Below are positions 54,553 through 64,000 of a stretch of 64,000 nucleotides of DNA, piece by piece. The notes beneath the pieces were generated by a model that saw only the letters and a program-made list of their open reading frames with translations, made no database searches and was not told the DNA's origin. Where the stretch lies: contig NC_087249.1 of the NCBI RefSeq assembly GCF_037042905.1, positions 38,059,401 to 38,123,400 of the forward strand, read 5' to 3'. The stretch's first letter is position 1. Each line of letters opens with the position of its first letter. The translations under genes were made by a program, and so were the position numbers. The stretch is from Lytechinus pictus (taxonomy: Eukaryota > Echinodermata > Echinoidea > Temnopleuroida > Toxopneustidae).

Positions 54553-55098
54553 CCCGGGGGGGGGGGCACTCAGTATATAATGCATAGTGGGTATGTGCCG
54601 CGGAGGGGACCCCCATTTTTACACTCAAATTTCCGTTCCAAGGCATAGCATTTTTGTCTTTTTGAGAAAAAGAACAAAGAAAGCCGCTCCAAGTCATAGC
54701 ATTTCCTTCTTATCGAGAAAAAAGAAGAAAGAAGTCCGTTCCAAAGCTTCGCATATTTTTCGTTACGCCGTTCTGGTCGCATTGATTTGCTACAAGGAGC
54801 TGCAATTTGGTGAAAAGCGGCCGTAGAGCGCTTTTCGACCATCGCCAAAGCGAGAGCGCACCCGGCGGAGGCCGCGCTAGCTGCGTCATGCACGATTGCC
54901 CGTTCCATAGGGATGCATACGCACTCACAGCGATACGGAGATCCGTTCCGAGGACCCCCGTTTTCACAAACATTTGTAGTTCCGAAGCCCGTTCCGAGGA
55001 CCCTCCTTTTTACAATAAGCCCGCTCCAAGGCCCCCGTTTTTTGCCTCGCCCGCGGCACACCCCTACCACTTTTTTGGTCGAGTGCCCCCCCCCCGGG
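54553..55098. mobile_element. GC-ended MITE copy D, complete
   Basis: 546 bp from CCCGGGGG to CCCCCGGG within an exact 8-bp duplication CTTCACTT (54545-54552 and 55099-55106). Closest in structure to copy A, so it defines the full-length form. Confidence 0.9.
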
Positions 55099-55250
55099 CT
55101 TCACTTTGTCCAAGTGTTGGCTGCATTTTCTCCTTGAATTGCAGTATCAGTGTATCCAATAAGCTCTAGTAGGGCTAGTAGGGCTCTAAGCCTGGCTACA
55201 TGGACTTGGATTTGCAAACTGGTTGTCTTTACTCTATAAGTCGTAACCTT
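55099..55250 (-). pseudogene. upstream hAT transposase fragment
   Basis: On the minus strand, upstream of MITE copy D, a frame reads LLDTLILQFKEKMQPTLGQS. This fits the segment before the dimerisation domain in hAT transposases but is in a different frame from the downstream piece. Weak, based on position and composition. Confidence 0.35.
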
Positions 55251-55470
55251 CTTCGAAGTTAGTACCCCTATTTTTCTTTCCTTGTTTTTTTTCTTTCTTT
55301 CTCTCCCCCTCTCTCCTTTTTTCTCTTCCTTTCTTTCCCTCTTTCTTTTTCTCCCCTATCCTCCATTTTGCCAACTGGTACATGATTTTGCCGACTGCCA
55401 TGAATGTTGGGGGGGGGGTGTCACACCCCCCATACCCCCCCCCCCCTCTAGCTACGGCCCTGTGTATAAC

Positions 55471-57570
55471 ATACACAGCACCCCACACCCCTAGAAAAAT
55501 CGTTGGGGGTACTTCAGCACCCCCGCTTCCCAGGACCATGCCAAAGTCACATGCTAATCCTCGTTCTCTCTCTCTCAATATTTTCCTCGATTCCTAAGAG
55601 AGAACGACACTATATCACAAACTCAACAAACGATATCAATCAAAGGCTTCTACAATCGTTTCCATTGTAATAAATAATTTATTATCAAAACATATGTGCA
55701 AATATTCAAATTTTAAAGATGTGCAAATCGCGAGGACACTCTCGATTATAAAAATAACAATGATGTATATAATAAGTATAACATTAAATATCTATTCGAA
55801 TTCTCTTCCAAAAATAATACAAAGTATCAATTACGATCGTCACGGTATATACATCTGGCTGAATGGAAAGTTTCGAGTCTATATCAAAACACGGTATTAT
55901 GATATTAAGGTGTCATATTTGGGATTCGCTTAATCTGTCACACCCTTCGGAATATAGGTCAATCTATATCGCATGGAATTACCTTCATAAAATCCTTAAA
56001 GGGATTGGTGCATTTTGTGTAAAGTCTATGAGTGTTTGTGAGTAAAAATAAAGCTCTGAACTTGGCACAAGATACGCCTGCTTACATGACATAAAGCCTT
56101 TCATATACACTTCTTGAGATTACATCTGATTGTTAACCTAGATTGTAGAATTAATTTAGAACAAGTTATAAAAAATGGTTTGCCTAAATACTCGAATTTC
56201 ACTGAAAAAATGCCTTAGGACGAATTGTCTTGTTTCAGTGAAAACCTTGGGAATATCGAGTTGATTGTAGCGTATCAATGCACTCATAGATTAGAGTGAC
56301 GTTCAGACATCTTGATGGATTTACCAGCTGGAGAAAAAAAAAACCGTCATACATACAGACGGATCTACACAGTAATGAGTAACATATTTCACATTAACCC
56401 TTCTCTAACGGACACCCAAAATGTGTAGAATATGTCTATAACGGCCATTTGTTCAATAATTCACTCAAAAACATATAATGATCCTTGAATTCTTATTTGC
56501 GACATTAATTACTGTAAAAATTGACCTATTACATGTAAACAATACTAATCACGTCATGTTTTCATTGATATTAATTTTTTTTTTTAAGTATTATATATAT
56601 ATTTTTTAACAAATCATGACAATATGACACTAGCTGTCTAGTCAAGCTATCCACCAACATTCCTTCACAAGGTCTACATAGATTTATAGAATTTAATCTA
56701 AATTCTAATATTAGTCTCATTCTACCTCACAAAAACAAATGAATACAACAACTCATTATATAGAGGATTTTTTAAATCAAAGCTAACGAATTCCTTATAA
56801 TAATATACAAAAAATTAACATGATATTATGCATTAACATTAAATCGAATAATATGTGTTTTCTTTAAAACATGCATTTAAATGGCAATTTACTAATCGTT
56901 ATTTTCTGCGAGCATAGTAAAATGAATAAATTCAAGAAAGGTATTCCATTTCATTTTGAAATAATTTTCGATGTAAATTCAAATAGGTAAATTCGATAAT
57001 TTTATAATCGTCTCACAAACATGTAGAAAGAACAGGTTTATAGTATATGTACAGTATACAATACATAAACTTTCTCTCAAGCTTCTTGCTGTTGCACTTT
57101 TGAATATTCATATTTTCCTTCAATTTAGTAAATGTCATTAAATGTAAGCTTCATAACAATATTAATTGAATTTATTGACTACAAATATACGTTTGACATA
57201 AATAGGAAAAATCAAATTTAAAGGATATATGACACCCAGAGAAAATACATTAATTGCACTATTTAAATACTTCTGTTTACACATTCAGATTTACTCTCGA
57301 TATCGTCAATGCACTCTACCAGTTCAAAATATTGCACATATAAAATTAAAGCAGAAAATGTTGCCTATCTTGGTAAAAAATGGAAGCTCAGAATAGATCT
57401 TTTTATCATTTCGAAATATACATCTTTTTTCATAAGTACTGCTAAGGTGATCAATAGAATACATGGTTTAGGTATACTATTTGAAGGCATACATGTATAT
57501 CAATTCGAATATCCGTGTTAAGACACTGTTAATGAGAACTAAATGTGGTATAATCCGATGTATTTACTCG
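55471..57570. other. AT-rich, repeat-poor 3' flank of the KSR-like gene
   Basis: 55474-55545 repeats a sequence also seen at 49636-49715 (CACAGCAC, CTTCAGCACCCCCGCTT). The rest looks unique. A possible minus-strand AATAAA lies at about 57169-57174. Confidence 0.4.
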
Positions 57571-57645
57571 TCATAGATCATGTGGCTGATCGAAATCCTC
57601 CATTGACTCTCTTAGATTTTTTTCAAATTGATTTATAAAAGCCAT
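57571..57645 (-). CDS. possible terminal exon of the KSR-like gene
   Basis: The minus strand reads MAFINQFEKNLRESMEDFDQ then PHDL and a stop, behind an acceptor-like ACAAAAAG. Composition looks coding and the place fits a C-terminal tail, but the acceptor phase does not match the phase-0 end of the exon at 58315. It is either chance or an exon is missing between. Confidence 0.18.
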   Translation of the reverse strand: MAFINQFEKNLRESMEDFDQPHDL

Positions 57646-58314
57646 ACCTTTTTGTAAGAGAATATCAAACCGACTTAAGTTAACTGCGCGAGCATAAAGC
57701 CGATTCGGTTCACATGGTTACTTCCAACATGTCCAATGGTACGGTTAATTGCAATGGCTAGTTTTCGGTTAACATCACGTGCTATTCTTATTTAGTTGCT
57801 CATCGAAATAATCCGGTTTAAACCGGAAATAATCCGGTTCCAAGTCGGTTGAGGTTATCCGGCTCTGATAAACTGTGTTTCATGTTACCTAGGGAAACCT
57901 GAATAAATAACAAAGGAAGAAAAGGAAATGTAGTTTTTGTTGCAATGTCACATCTGCTGAATATGACACTTTAAAATCAGTAATAATTGGGGCAGGAAAT
58001 TTAGGTTAAGTTCAAATATTTCAGTGTTAATCTGTGGCAATAGTTCATGAATAATACCATTTTCCCACAAGTCTCTATAAATGTGCTATACAGGAATACG
58101 CTGATATACATTCAGTATAGTTCCTCGACGCCCTTTCATTAAAGGTCGCCTAAATTAAGAGTTTAAATCATTGTAGGAGAGATTACCGACTGTACTGCTT
58201 GTTATTGAGGTAATACACTAACTGAAAATTCTTATCTGTTTGCTGTTTCAATATTTCTGAAAAAATTACAATTTCAGAAACCATGATTATGAAAATTCTG
58301 ATATTTCTGCTTAC
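57646..58314. other. intron or 3' region, no gene seen
   Basis: No further KSR exon could be placed. If the donor after 58315 is not used, the kinase frame continues for 43 codons to a stop at 58183. Confidence 0.35.
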
Positions 58315-58395
58315 GTTTTTCTTTAGTTCCTTGACAATGTGCTGGAATGACGGCCTCTCACATGGGTCATGTGACCAACATTCCTGAATAAGATT
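58315..58395 (-). CDS. KSR: KSR-like exon: end of kinase C-lobe
   Basis: 81 bp, phase 0 to 0, acceptor TTTACAG and donor GTAAGC. Encodes NLIQECWSHDPCERPSFQHI plus VKELKKN, with the ERPSF motif of the last kinase helix. Confidence 0.88.
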
Positions 58396-61300
58396 CTGTA
58401 AATAATGGAGAAAAAAATTATTCATTTTTAGAATTGTAACGATTGTTGCATTAGAACTTGAAAATAAATTTGAAGTACTGTGATGTTGCAGGAGTAAAAA
58501 TGTTAAAATAAAAAGAAGATAGATGTAAAATGCTACGAAGGCAAGTAGAAGAAGTGATTGTTATCATTAGAGAGAAAAGTAGGTCATACTGGACATACAA
58601 ATCGACAAGGACAATTAAACAACGATTCAAAAGTAATCGAGTCAAATATAAAGGTGCAATTGAAGTAACGTTATTAACCGAGCTATTGATACAAACAGAC
58701 TAAAACAAGAACACAATTATTTTCATCATCACATGTCAAACATTCATTTTGGGCTCAACTTTAGAACATCCAAAACTATGAATTGCAAATGTTTTCAAAG
58801 TATCGAGATATTAATTTTGTAGAGCTTTAGAAGTAGATTCATCTCTAATTTGAGAATAATTTTAAAGATGATTTACGAAATTGTCGTTATTTTACCTTGA
58901 TGCTTGATGAACACGAGACCTTTCTGAAGTCGTCTCGTTTCCCTGAACATATCTGGTAGATGACGCTTTCTGAGCATGCGTATTGCAGAGGCCATCGACC
59001 AGCTATTATCTCGAATAGGATTGTTCTGAAAATGAAATGTAAAACTCAATTGAATATCACCGTTTACTACCCACAACATATAACATAGATATAGTAATGC
59101 AATATTGGCATTGATCTAATATATGAATGTTTGTCTAATTGATTTCTGAATATTAGGACATTTAAATCGTTCATCATCTATAATAAAGAAATATAATATA
59201 TATGGCAATTACCCGAAAGCATAGACGTCAGTGCTATGTGTCTGTTCTGTGTAAGTGATAAGTTCGGGTGGAATTACGCGAGCAATAGCCAGGAGTTCAG
59301 GGGCAAGATAATTCAGTTTTCCCCTCGGTAGACATGCGTGATTGGATCTGTCAAAGAAAAAAATGAAAAATAAAACAATGTTTTTAACTTTTTTCATCTG
59401 GCTTAAAACATGCCAACATGTACGACACTGACAGTTTCTTTTTCTCAGTAGGCCGATATAGTGAAATATGAAATAATGAATAACTGCTTTCAAAACACAT
59501 TTCAAACTTCGAACATATTCAAGTTCCTATGGCAATAATATAAACATTTTGTAACTGTATTATCATTTAGAATCAGACATGATTTGACAAGGCCATTATA
59601 GATCTCTAAAGCTAAAGATTTACGTTCAACGGTATTTGAATTGGATATCTATATCTTTCTATTACAATACAAGTAGTTTCGAATATCGTGTGAGCCACAC
59701 ATTAATATAAATGACTGGCGATGTCATGTAGTTTAATAGGGGAATTCCCGCGTTCCCCGAAATAGCATTAGTGAACGATGGTTTAAGCTAATTCCATGCG
59801 TCATGAACACTGATAGGGTTGGAAATACTATGTTTTCCAACGGATAAAAGTTCCAGGATTTGATGCAACATTCTGTAATATTCTACAAGTATACACGATA
59901 AGTGTTTCCATTGCGCCATACTTGAAATTTGTGTCTCTATAATACTGTAACTTTCCCCACTTACTAACTGCCAATATTCAAAAGGATATTTCCTAGTTTT
60001 AAGTGCCATCCCAAATCTCTTTAAAATATTAATGTCGGTAAAGATTAGAAGAGAGAGAGAGAAGAAAAACAGAACTTTTACAATTGCACACGAGGAAAAG
60101 CAATCAACCTATACAAACCCAAATCTTATAAGATCTAAAGTTGTTATTTATTCACCTTTGACATGTGACGTCACTGGTATCGACCCTGGTGATCGAAAGT
60201 TTGACCTTTGACTCGAGATAGACGCATCTGGATGATATATGTCCAACGATGATGCCCTTAGCATGAAGGTAACCCATAGCCTGGCCGATCTGACGGGCGA
60301 TATCGATCTTTGGTATGTTAAAAGAGGTATGGATCTTTCTTCGTTGAACATGAAGATGATGATAGAGAGATGGGCCCTTGTGTATGCTAAAAGATTTCAA
60401 AATAGAAAATGAAATGATTAAAGCGATAATCTTGTTTTTATATCTTTGTTCAAATATCAGTAAGTAAAAGCCCTTTCTCCGACTTTTTGTTTGCTGAGAT
60501 TTTATTACGAGAAACGTTTTGGTAAAATTATGTGAATATTTAGTACCGATGATTTCCATTTATATCAATGTAACATTTGTTTAGAACTTTGATAATGACT
60601 ATGATGGGGTTTTTAAAGACAATTAGTGTTTTGAATAATTTGTGAAATGAGCTTACCTGTTGACGACCGCCAGATGACCAGGTTCTACGCAGGCACCCAT
60701 AAAGAGAGCAATGTTTTCATGTCGTATCTTACTTAGAACGTCGACTTCGTCCAAGAAATCATTGATGTCGGTCGAATTAGAATTTCTCGTCTGTATCAGG
60801 ACCTCACCATGCCAATGACCCCTAAAAACAAACACATCGAGGCATCATTTTATAAAGAAATTCATAACTGTCAAATACTGCAAAAGAGGAACAACTTTTT
60901 TATCTAATTTGGAACGTCATATTACTCATCCATATATTCAGATTTAAAGATGAGAGAAAGTGACAAAAGTTTATATATGTATATACATATATAAATATAT
61001 ATATATATACATCATTTTGATAGATTCTGATACGGTGACTCACACGCCCGATTATTGTATGCAATATACGTAATCTATAATCCGATTTCTAGCCAGTTAT
61101 TGTTATTTGATGCATTATAACATTAAGGAAATCTTTGACAAGAGTGCATCAGATAGTTCGAATGCAATAGGCCATATTACTGACAATTCCCGAGAAAAAT
61201 TCCCCTGATAATTTAGTAAGTTATCATTCGGATTGGTGAAAGTGTGGAGTTTTGCTTTCCTTTTACTTACTTGAATGTGCTTCCTAATTTGCCTCTTTCT

Positions 61301-63956
61301 ATGCACCTGCCGTACTTTAGGTTGCCATGCGGTATGGTCCATTCACTAAGGCCTTCTTTGCGAGCTTCGTAATGAAGGGAAGAACTTCCATATTCATCTA
61401 CTTCATCTGATACTATCTGATCATTAGAGTTGCAATTATTTTCTGCGGCAATAACGAAACAAAAGTGATTATCAATCTTGCGAGAACAAAATTTGTAAAG
61501 AAATATAATAGAGCGAAATTTAGATGTACGATATAGTTTCAATGCAAACACTAATTGGGGCTGGATCTGGATGACGGTTCGTAAATTATTTCACCACGAA
61601 TTTCTAAGAATCTTGTTGTATATTTATAGAAATTTGGGTTAGATGTCACGTTATCGTATCATAATACAGATTGAAGGTTTCTTTTAACCGAACTAAATCA
61701 AAGTGTCATTGATAGTTAAACATTCGTAACTTATTGAACTTCATTTTAATCAGAGGTTTTTGAATTGTCTATATTCGGATGTATATTATTACATGGAGTA
61801 TTAAGCACACACTGCAAATGAAAAACTAAACTGATCAATATCGCTTTTATAATGAGGCGTGAACGGAGATCAGAAGCGATAAAAGAGTGTGAAACCATTA
61901 TGACGTCATAAAATGTCACGGCACACCGCATGTCCCCTTCATCACGTTGCATGATCAGTTATATTTCCAGTATCTGACCATTGCATGACATTTCATATGA
62001 ACATATTTCATATTTTGTTAGAGATTTCATGAAAAAAATACGACGTGCCTCGAATCGATCGAGTTTGGGGTTGGCAATGACACGTGTTTTGAGAGATTCT
62101 AAATCTAGCCAGTAAGTTCAATGTAGGCCTATTCTTAGTGAGGGGAGGTTATCTAGGTTTTGTGTCAGGGTTCATCAAGGTTTGGATATGGAAAATTACA
62201 AGTAACATTGTTATTTACAGTACCTGGAATGTGGGAACAAAGGATGCATTTCCGGTCCAGGGGCCAAGTCGCAACGAGTGAACCTCCACCCTGTGACACG
62301 ATTGTGTTAGTCTCGAATCCAGACTCGCAGTTACCATGGGCTGGACAATCCAATGATGTTGATCCAGGTGAGGGCTTGGTGGCTACCCATGCTTCGTGTC
62401 TACAAGCACGAGAGATCAAGGAAGGGTTTGGCAACGTGACCTCATCCGGGCCCAAACTATCAAAGACACTGATCTCTTTTGGTGTGTCGCATTCGGAGAG
62501 AAGGCCTACATCGGATTCAAGCGAGTAGTATCCGGATACCGAAGACCTATTTGAAGAATGGGATGATAGCGTTGACCTTGATACATGTCCAAGGGAGTAG
62601 TCCTTGTGGACACTGTCTGAGACAGTGGTACTGAGGCGTTGACGGGTGGTAGAACGTCTTACGCTGAATGTGGATTGGTGAGACTCGATTTCTCTGAAGG
62701 AATCAGTTGAAATCTCCCTGCGATTAGACTGTAGAGGGGTCGAGTTAACTGATTGATGTCTTCGAGTTGCTTCCAGGGCTGCGTGGCAAGTTGGTACACT
62801 GTTCCTACTCTCTGGACCTACAATATCAAGAATACAAAAAAAACATCATACTCCAACGCCATATAGGCTACATGAACACTGACCTTAACGTAATTTTGAT
62901 AAGTCCGACTGAAATAATAATTGTACGAACATGATAGAAGGAACTAAAATATCAGTTACGTTAGTATCTTCGTGAGCAAACACGAAAATTCCTCATCAAA
63001 TCTTTTAAAGGAAATATCAAATATGAGACAATTTTTGAGCATCTGTGCACCCACGCTTTCCTCCACTTTCAATTTCTTTTAATCAATTCCAACGATAATT
63101 GGAAATATAAAAATTATAATTTCACTCTGGTACTTTAAAAATAGTCATTTTACAATATACTTCACTCTTTTTAACTGACAGAATAAAAACAGGCGGGCGA
63201 TGGTTCGTAAATAGAGAACATTGGACCTATAAAATACATGTTTAATACAGATGCGTGCATGAACCATATTAAAAAAAATATATATTTAACCAAATTGAAT
63301 GGTGATATAAAAAATATGGAGAATTTAAGCACGCTATGGTCTCGATGCCAATTTGGCAAACTTTCATCGGATAATTTTTCTATGCATTGTGTGAAAGTAC
63401 TTTTGGATATCTCAGTGCTCTGGCACTAGCTCTCATCTTTGTGTATAATTCCCCTATTCATGAACTTTCATGAAATGAATAAGTGTTATTATCTCGTAAG
63501 AGATGCAGGATAAGATTACGGACCTGGGGAAGTGCAAGTAATCGATGCTTTAATTTAGAAATCCGTGTCCTGTACCTTGTATCGTGTGCTCACACAATCA
63601 TTGAAGGAATGGAAATGGTAATGCGGACATTCATAAGATTCAAAATTATTAGTGTCTGCACGAGGAAATTGACATAATTGGTTGTAAAATGTGATATATT
63701 TAAAAGACGACCAGGGAAAATCATTTTATGTTTAGTTATCCAAGAGTAAATAGGCAGCAGGTATATACATACAAATAAAAATACGCATATGTTAATATTG
63801 AGGTATAGTGTGAACATGGACCTATATAGTAGGTCCATGGTAAGAACGAACCCGCTGAGGATTCGATTGTGCGTACCTGTCGCTATAAACGTGTGTTTAG
63901 CGGCGAGTTCGCAGAGCTTGGCTGCTTGTTGTGCACATCGACGATGACATCTTACT
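58315..63956 (-). CDS. KSR: KSR-like pseudokinase gene, eight 3'-side exons
   Basis: Eight exons joined in perfect phase encode about 520 residues: the last part of a C1 zinc finger, a 197-residue serine/threonine-rich linker and a kinase domain. KSR rather than RAF is indicated by WHGEV after the glycine loop (RAF has WHGDV). Further support comes from EWTIPHGNLKYG, RHENIALFMGAC, MGYLHAKGI and YLAPEL. KSR proteins scaffold RAF, MEK and ERK at the membrane. Here VAIK/R reads VLIQ, the HRD loop reads VGHISSRCV (no Asp, no Asn) and the DFG region reads ITRVDT, so catalysis is not expected. The glycine loop (RGKLGSTF) is also degenerate. Upstream CA1/CA2 exons lie beyond the window and the final exon is unresolved. 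Introns are free of the young transposons that fill the rest of the window. Confidence 0.88.
58896..59025 (-). CDS. KSR: KSR-like exon: kinase helices F-G
   Basis: 130 bp, acceptor TTTTCAG, donor GTAAAA. After one base completing Gly it encodes TILFEIIAGRWPLQYACSES and VIYQICSGKRDD, matching the TVWYEL...IWQIGSG region of KSR. The longer frame overlapping it (NNPIRDNSW) is a shadow. Confidence 0.87.
59213..59347 (-). CDS. KSR: KSR-like exon: APE region
   Basis: 135 bp, acceptor TTTGACAG, donor GTAATT. Encodes KLNYLAPELLAIARVIPPEL through STDVYAFG. The APE motif and the DVYAFG helix F start are intact. Confidence 0.9.
60156..60386 (-). CDS. KSR: KSR-like exon: catalytic-loop region, degenerate
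   Basis: 231 bp, acceptor CTTTTAG, donor GTGAAT. Encodes ARQIGQAMGYLHAKGIIVGH then ISSRCVYLESKVKLSITRVD. Compared with KSR HKDLKSKNVF and ITDFG, the loop Asp, the metal-binding Asn and the DFG Asp are all missing. Confidence 0.9.
60657..60821 (-). CDS. KSR: KSR-like exon: N-lobe with WHGEV
   Basis: 165 bp, acceptor GTTTTTAG, donor GTAAGC. Encodes GHWHGEVLIQTRNSNSTDIN and DEVDVLSKIRHENIALFMGA. The helix C Glu (DEVDVLSK) is kept while the VAIK Lys position is Gln. Confidence 0.92.
61271..61442 (-). CDS. KSR: KSR-like exon: linker end and glycine loop
   Basis: 172 bp, acceptor ATTGCCGCAG, donor GTAAGT. Encodes an acidic linker, then LSEWTIPHGNLKYGRCIERG and KLGSTF. EW-x-IP introduces KSR kinase domains. 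Confidence 0.88.
62224..62817 (-). CDS. KSR: KSR-like exon: serine/threonine-rich linker
   Basis: 594 bp open throughout on the minus strand in the one frame that matches both neighbours (phase 2 in, phase 1 out), with acceptor ATTGTAG and donor GTACTG. It encodes 197 residues rich in Ser, Thr and Arg, with words such as SVSGYYSLESDVGLLSE and RQRLSTTVSDSVHKDYSL. In KSR the equivalent CA4 region carries phospho-sites for 14-3-3 and ERK docking. I see basic-Ser sites but no clear FxFP motif. Overlapping frames on the plus strand are shadows. Confidence 0.8.
63877..63956 (-). CDS. KSR: KSR-like exon: end of C1 zinc finger
   Basis: 80 bp, acceptor ATTTTTCAG, donor GTACGC. Encodes VRCHRRCAQQAAKLCELAAK and HTFIAT. 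The H-x2-C-x7-C spacing is the end of a C1 (CA3) domain; the first half is outside the window. Confidence 0.85.
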
Positions 63957-64000
63957 CTGAAAAATCGAGAGAAAAAAAGAAAGAAAATTAATCTCAAAAT

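Larger units (their letters stand above)
49967..55462 (-). mobile_element. hAT transposon remnant, 5.5 kb with nested insertions
   Basis: The ends CAGGGCCGTAGCCAGAAG and, in inverse, CAGGGCCGTAGCTAGAGG lie within an exact 8-bp duplication TGTATAAC (49959-49966 and 55463-55470). The interior includes minus-strand hAT transposase pieces. Three GC-ended MITEs have inserted in it, and two of those were themselves hit by CAGYGGCG elements. Removing all insertions leaves only about 1.3 kb, so the element had already lost much of its transposase. Confidence 0.9.

Noticed and set aside
62160..62528. 122-codon plus-strand frame as an independent gene
   Set aside because: It is the complement of the KSR-like linker exon, which is open over 594 bp and fits both neighbouring splice phases.

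Overview
This is a window of eukaryotic, non-coding-rich metazoan DNA. I place it in an echinoderm, most likely a sea urchin. That is an inference from two things: the mixture of transposon families, including a fold-back element built like the sea-urchin TU elements, and exons of an animal KSR-type kinase gene. There is no bacterial operon structure, no rRNA and no stand-alone tRNA gene. Nearly all long open frames are either retroelement fragments or frames through simple repeats.

Layout. 0-13 kb: dispersed and tandem repeats, a 5'-truncated non-LTR retrotransposon, a small TAA-flanked MITE, a five-fold 16-bp motif, and a 3.7-kb element with inverted ends that itself swallowed a tRNA-derived SINE and a hAT-like element. 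That hAT-like element carries a long pyrimidine tract. 13-20 kb: two possible first exons of host genes (14.3 and 19.2 kb, both ending at GTAAGT donors) around a TTAA-flanked element that contains a hAT-like insertion, followed by an inverted second hAT-like copy. 20.8-35 kb: a frame-preserving minisatellite, then three copies of a composite sequence. Two of these copies lie as inverted repeats around a broken gag-protease gene. Two LINE fragments follow. 35-38.8 kb: a fold-back element with arms of about 700 bp. 38.8-43.1 kb: a young Ty3/gypsy retrotransposon with identical 162-bp LTRs, a 5-bp target duplication, a tRNA-Ser type primer site, a polypurine tract and one 1251-codon gag-pol frame. 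43-49.6 kb: sparse repeats and hairpins. 49.97-55.46 kb: a five-fold nest of DNA transposons inside a hAT element whose transposase remains are still readable. 55.5-64 kb: repeat-poor DNA with the 3' half of a KSR-like gene on the minus strand.

The KSR-like gene is the only host gene I can support in detail. Eight exons with matching splice phases encode the end of a C1 zinc finger, a serine-rich linker and a kinase domain. Within the kinase domain the VAIK lysine, the HRD aspartate and the DFG aspartate are all replaced, so the product should be a scaffold pseudokinase. The rest of the window records successive transposon insertions, and many can be ordered in time because 8-bp, TTAA, 5-bp or 3-bp target duplications are still exact.
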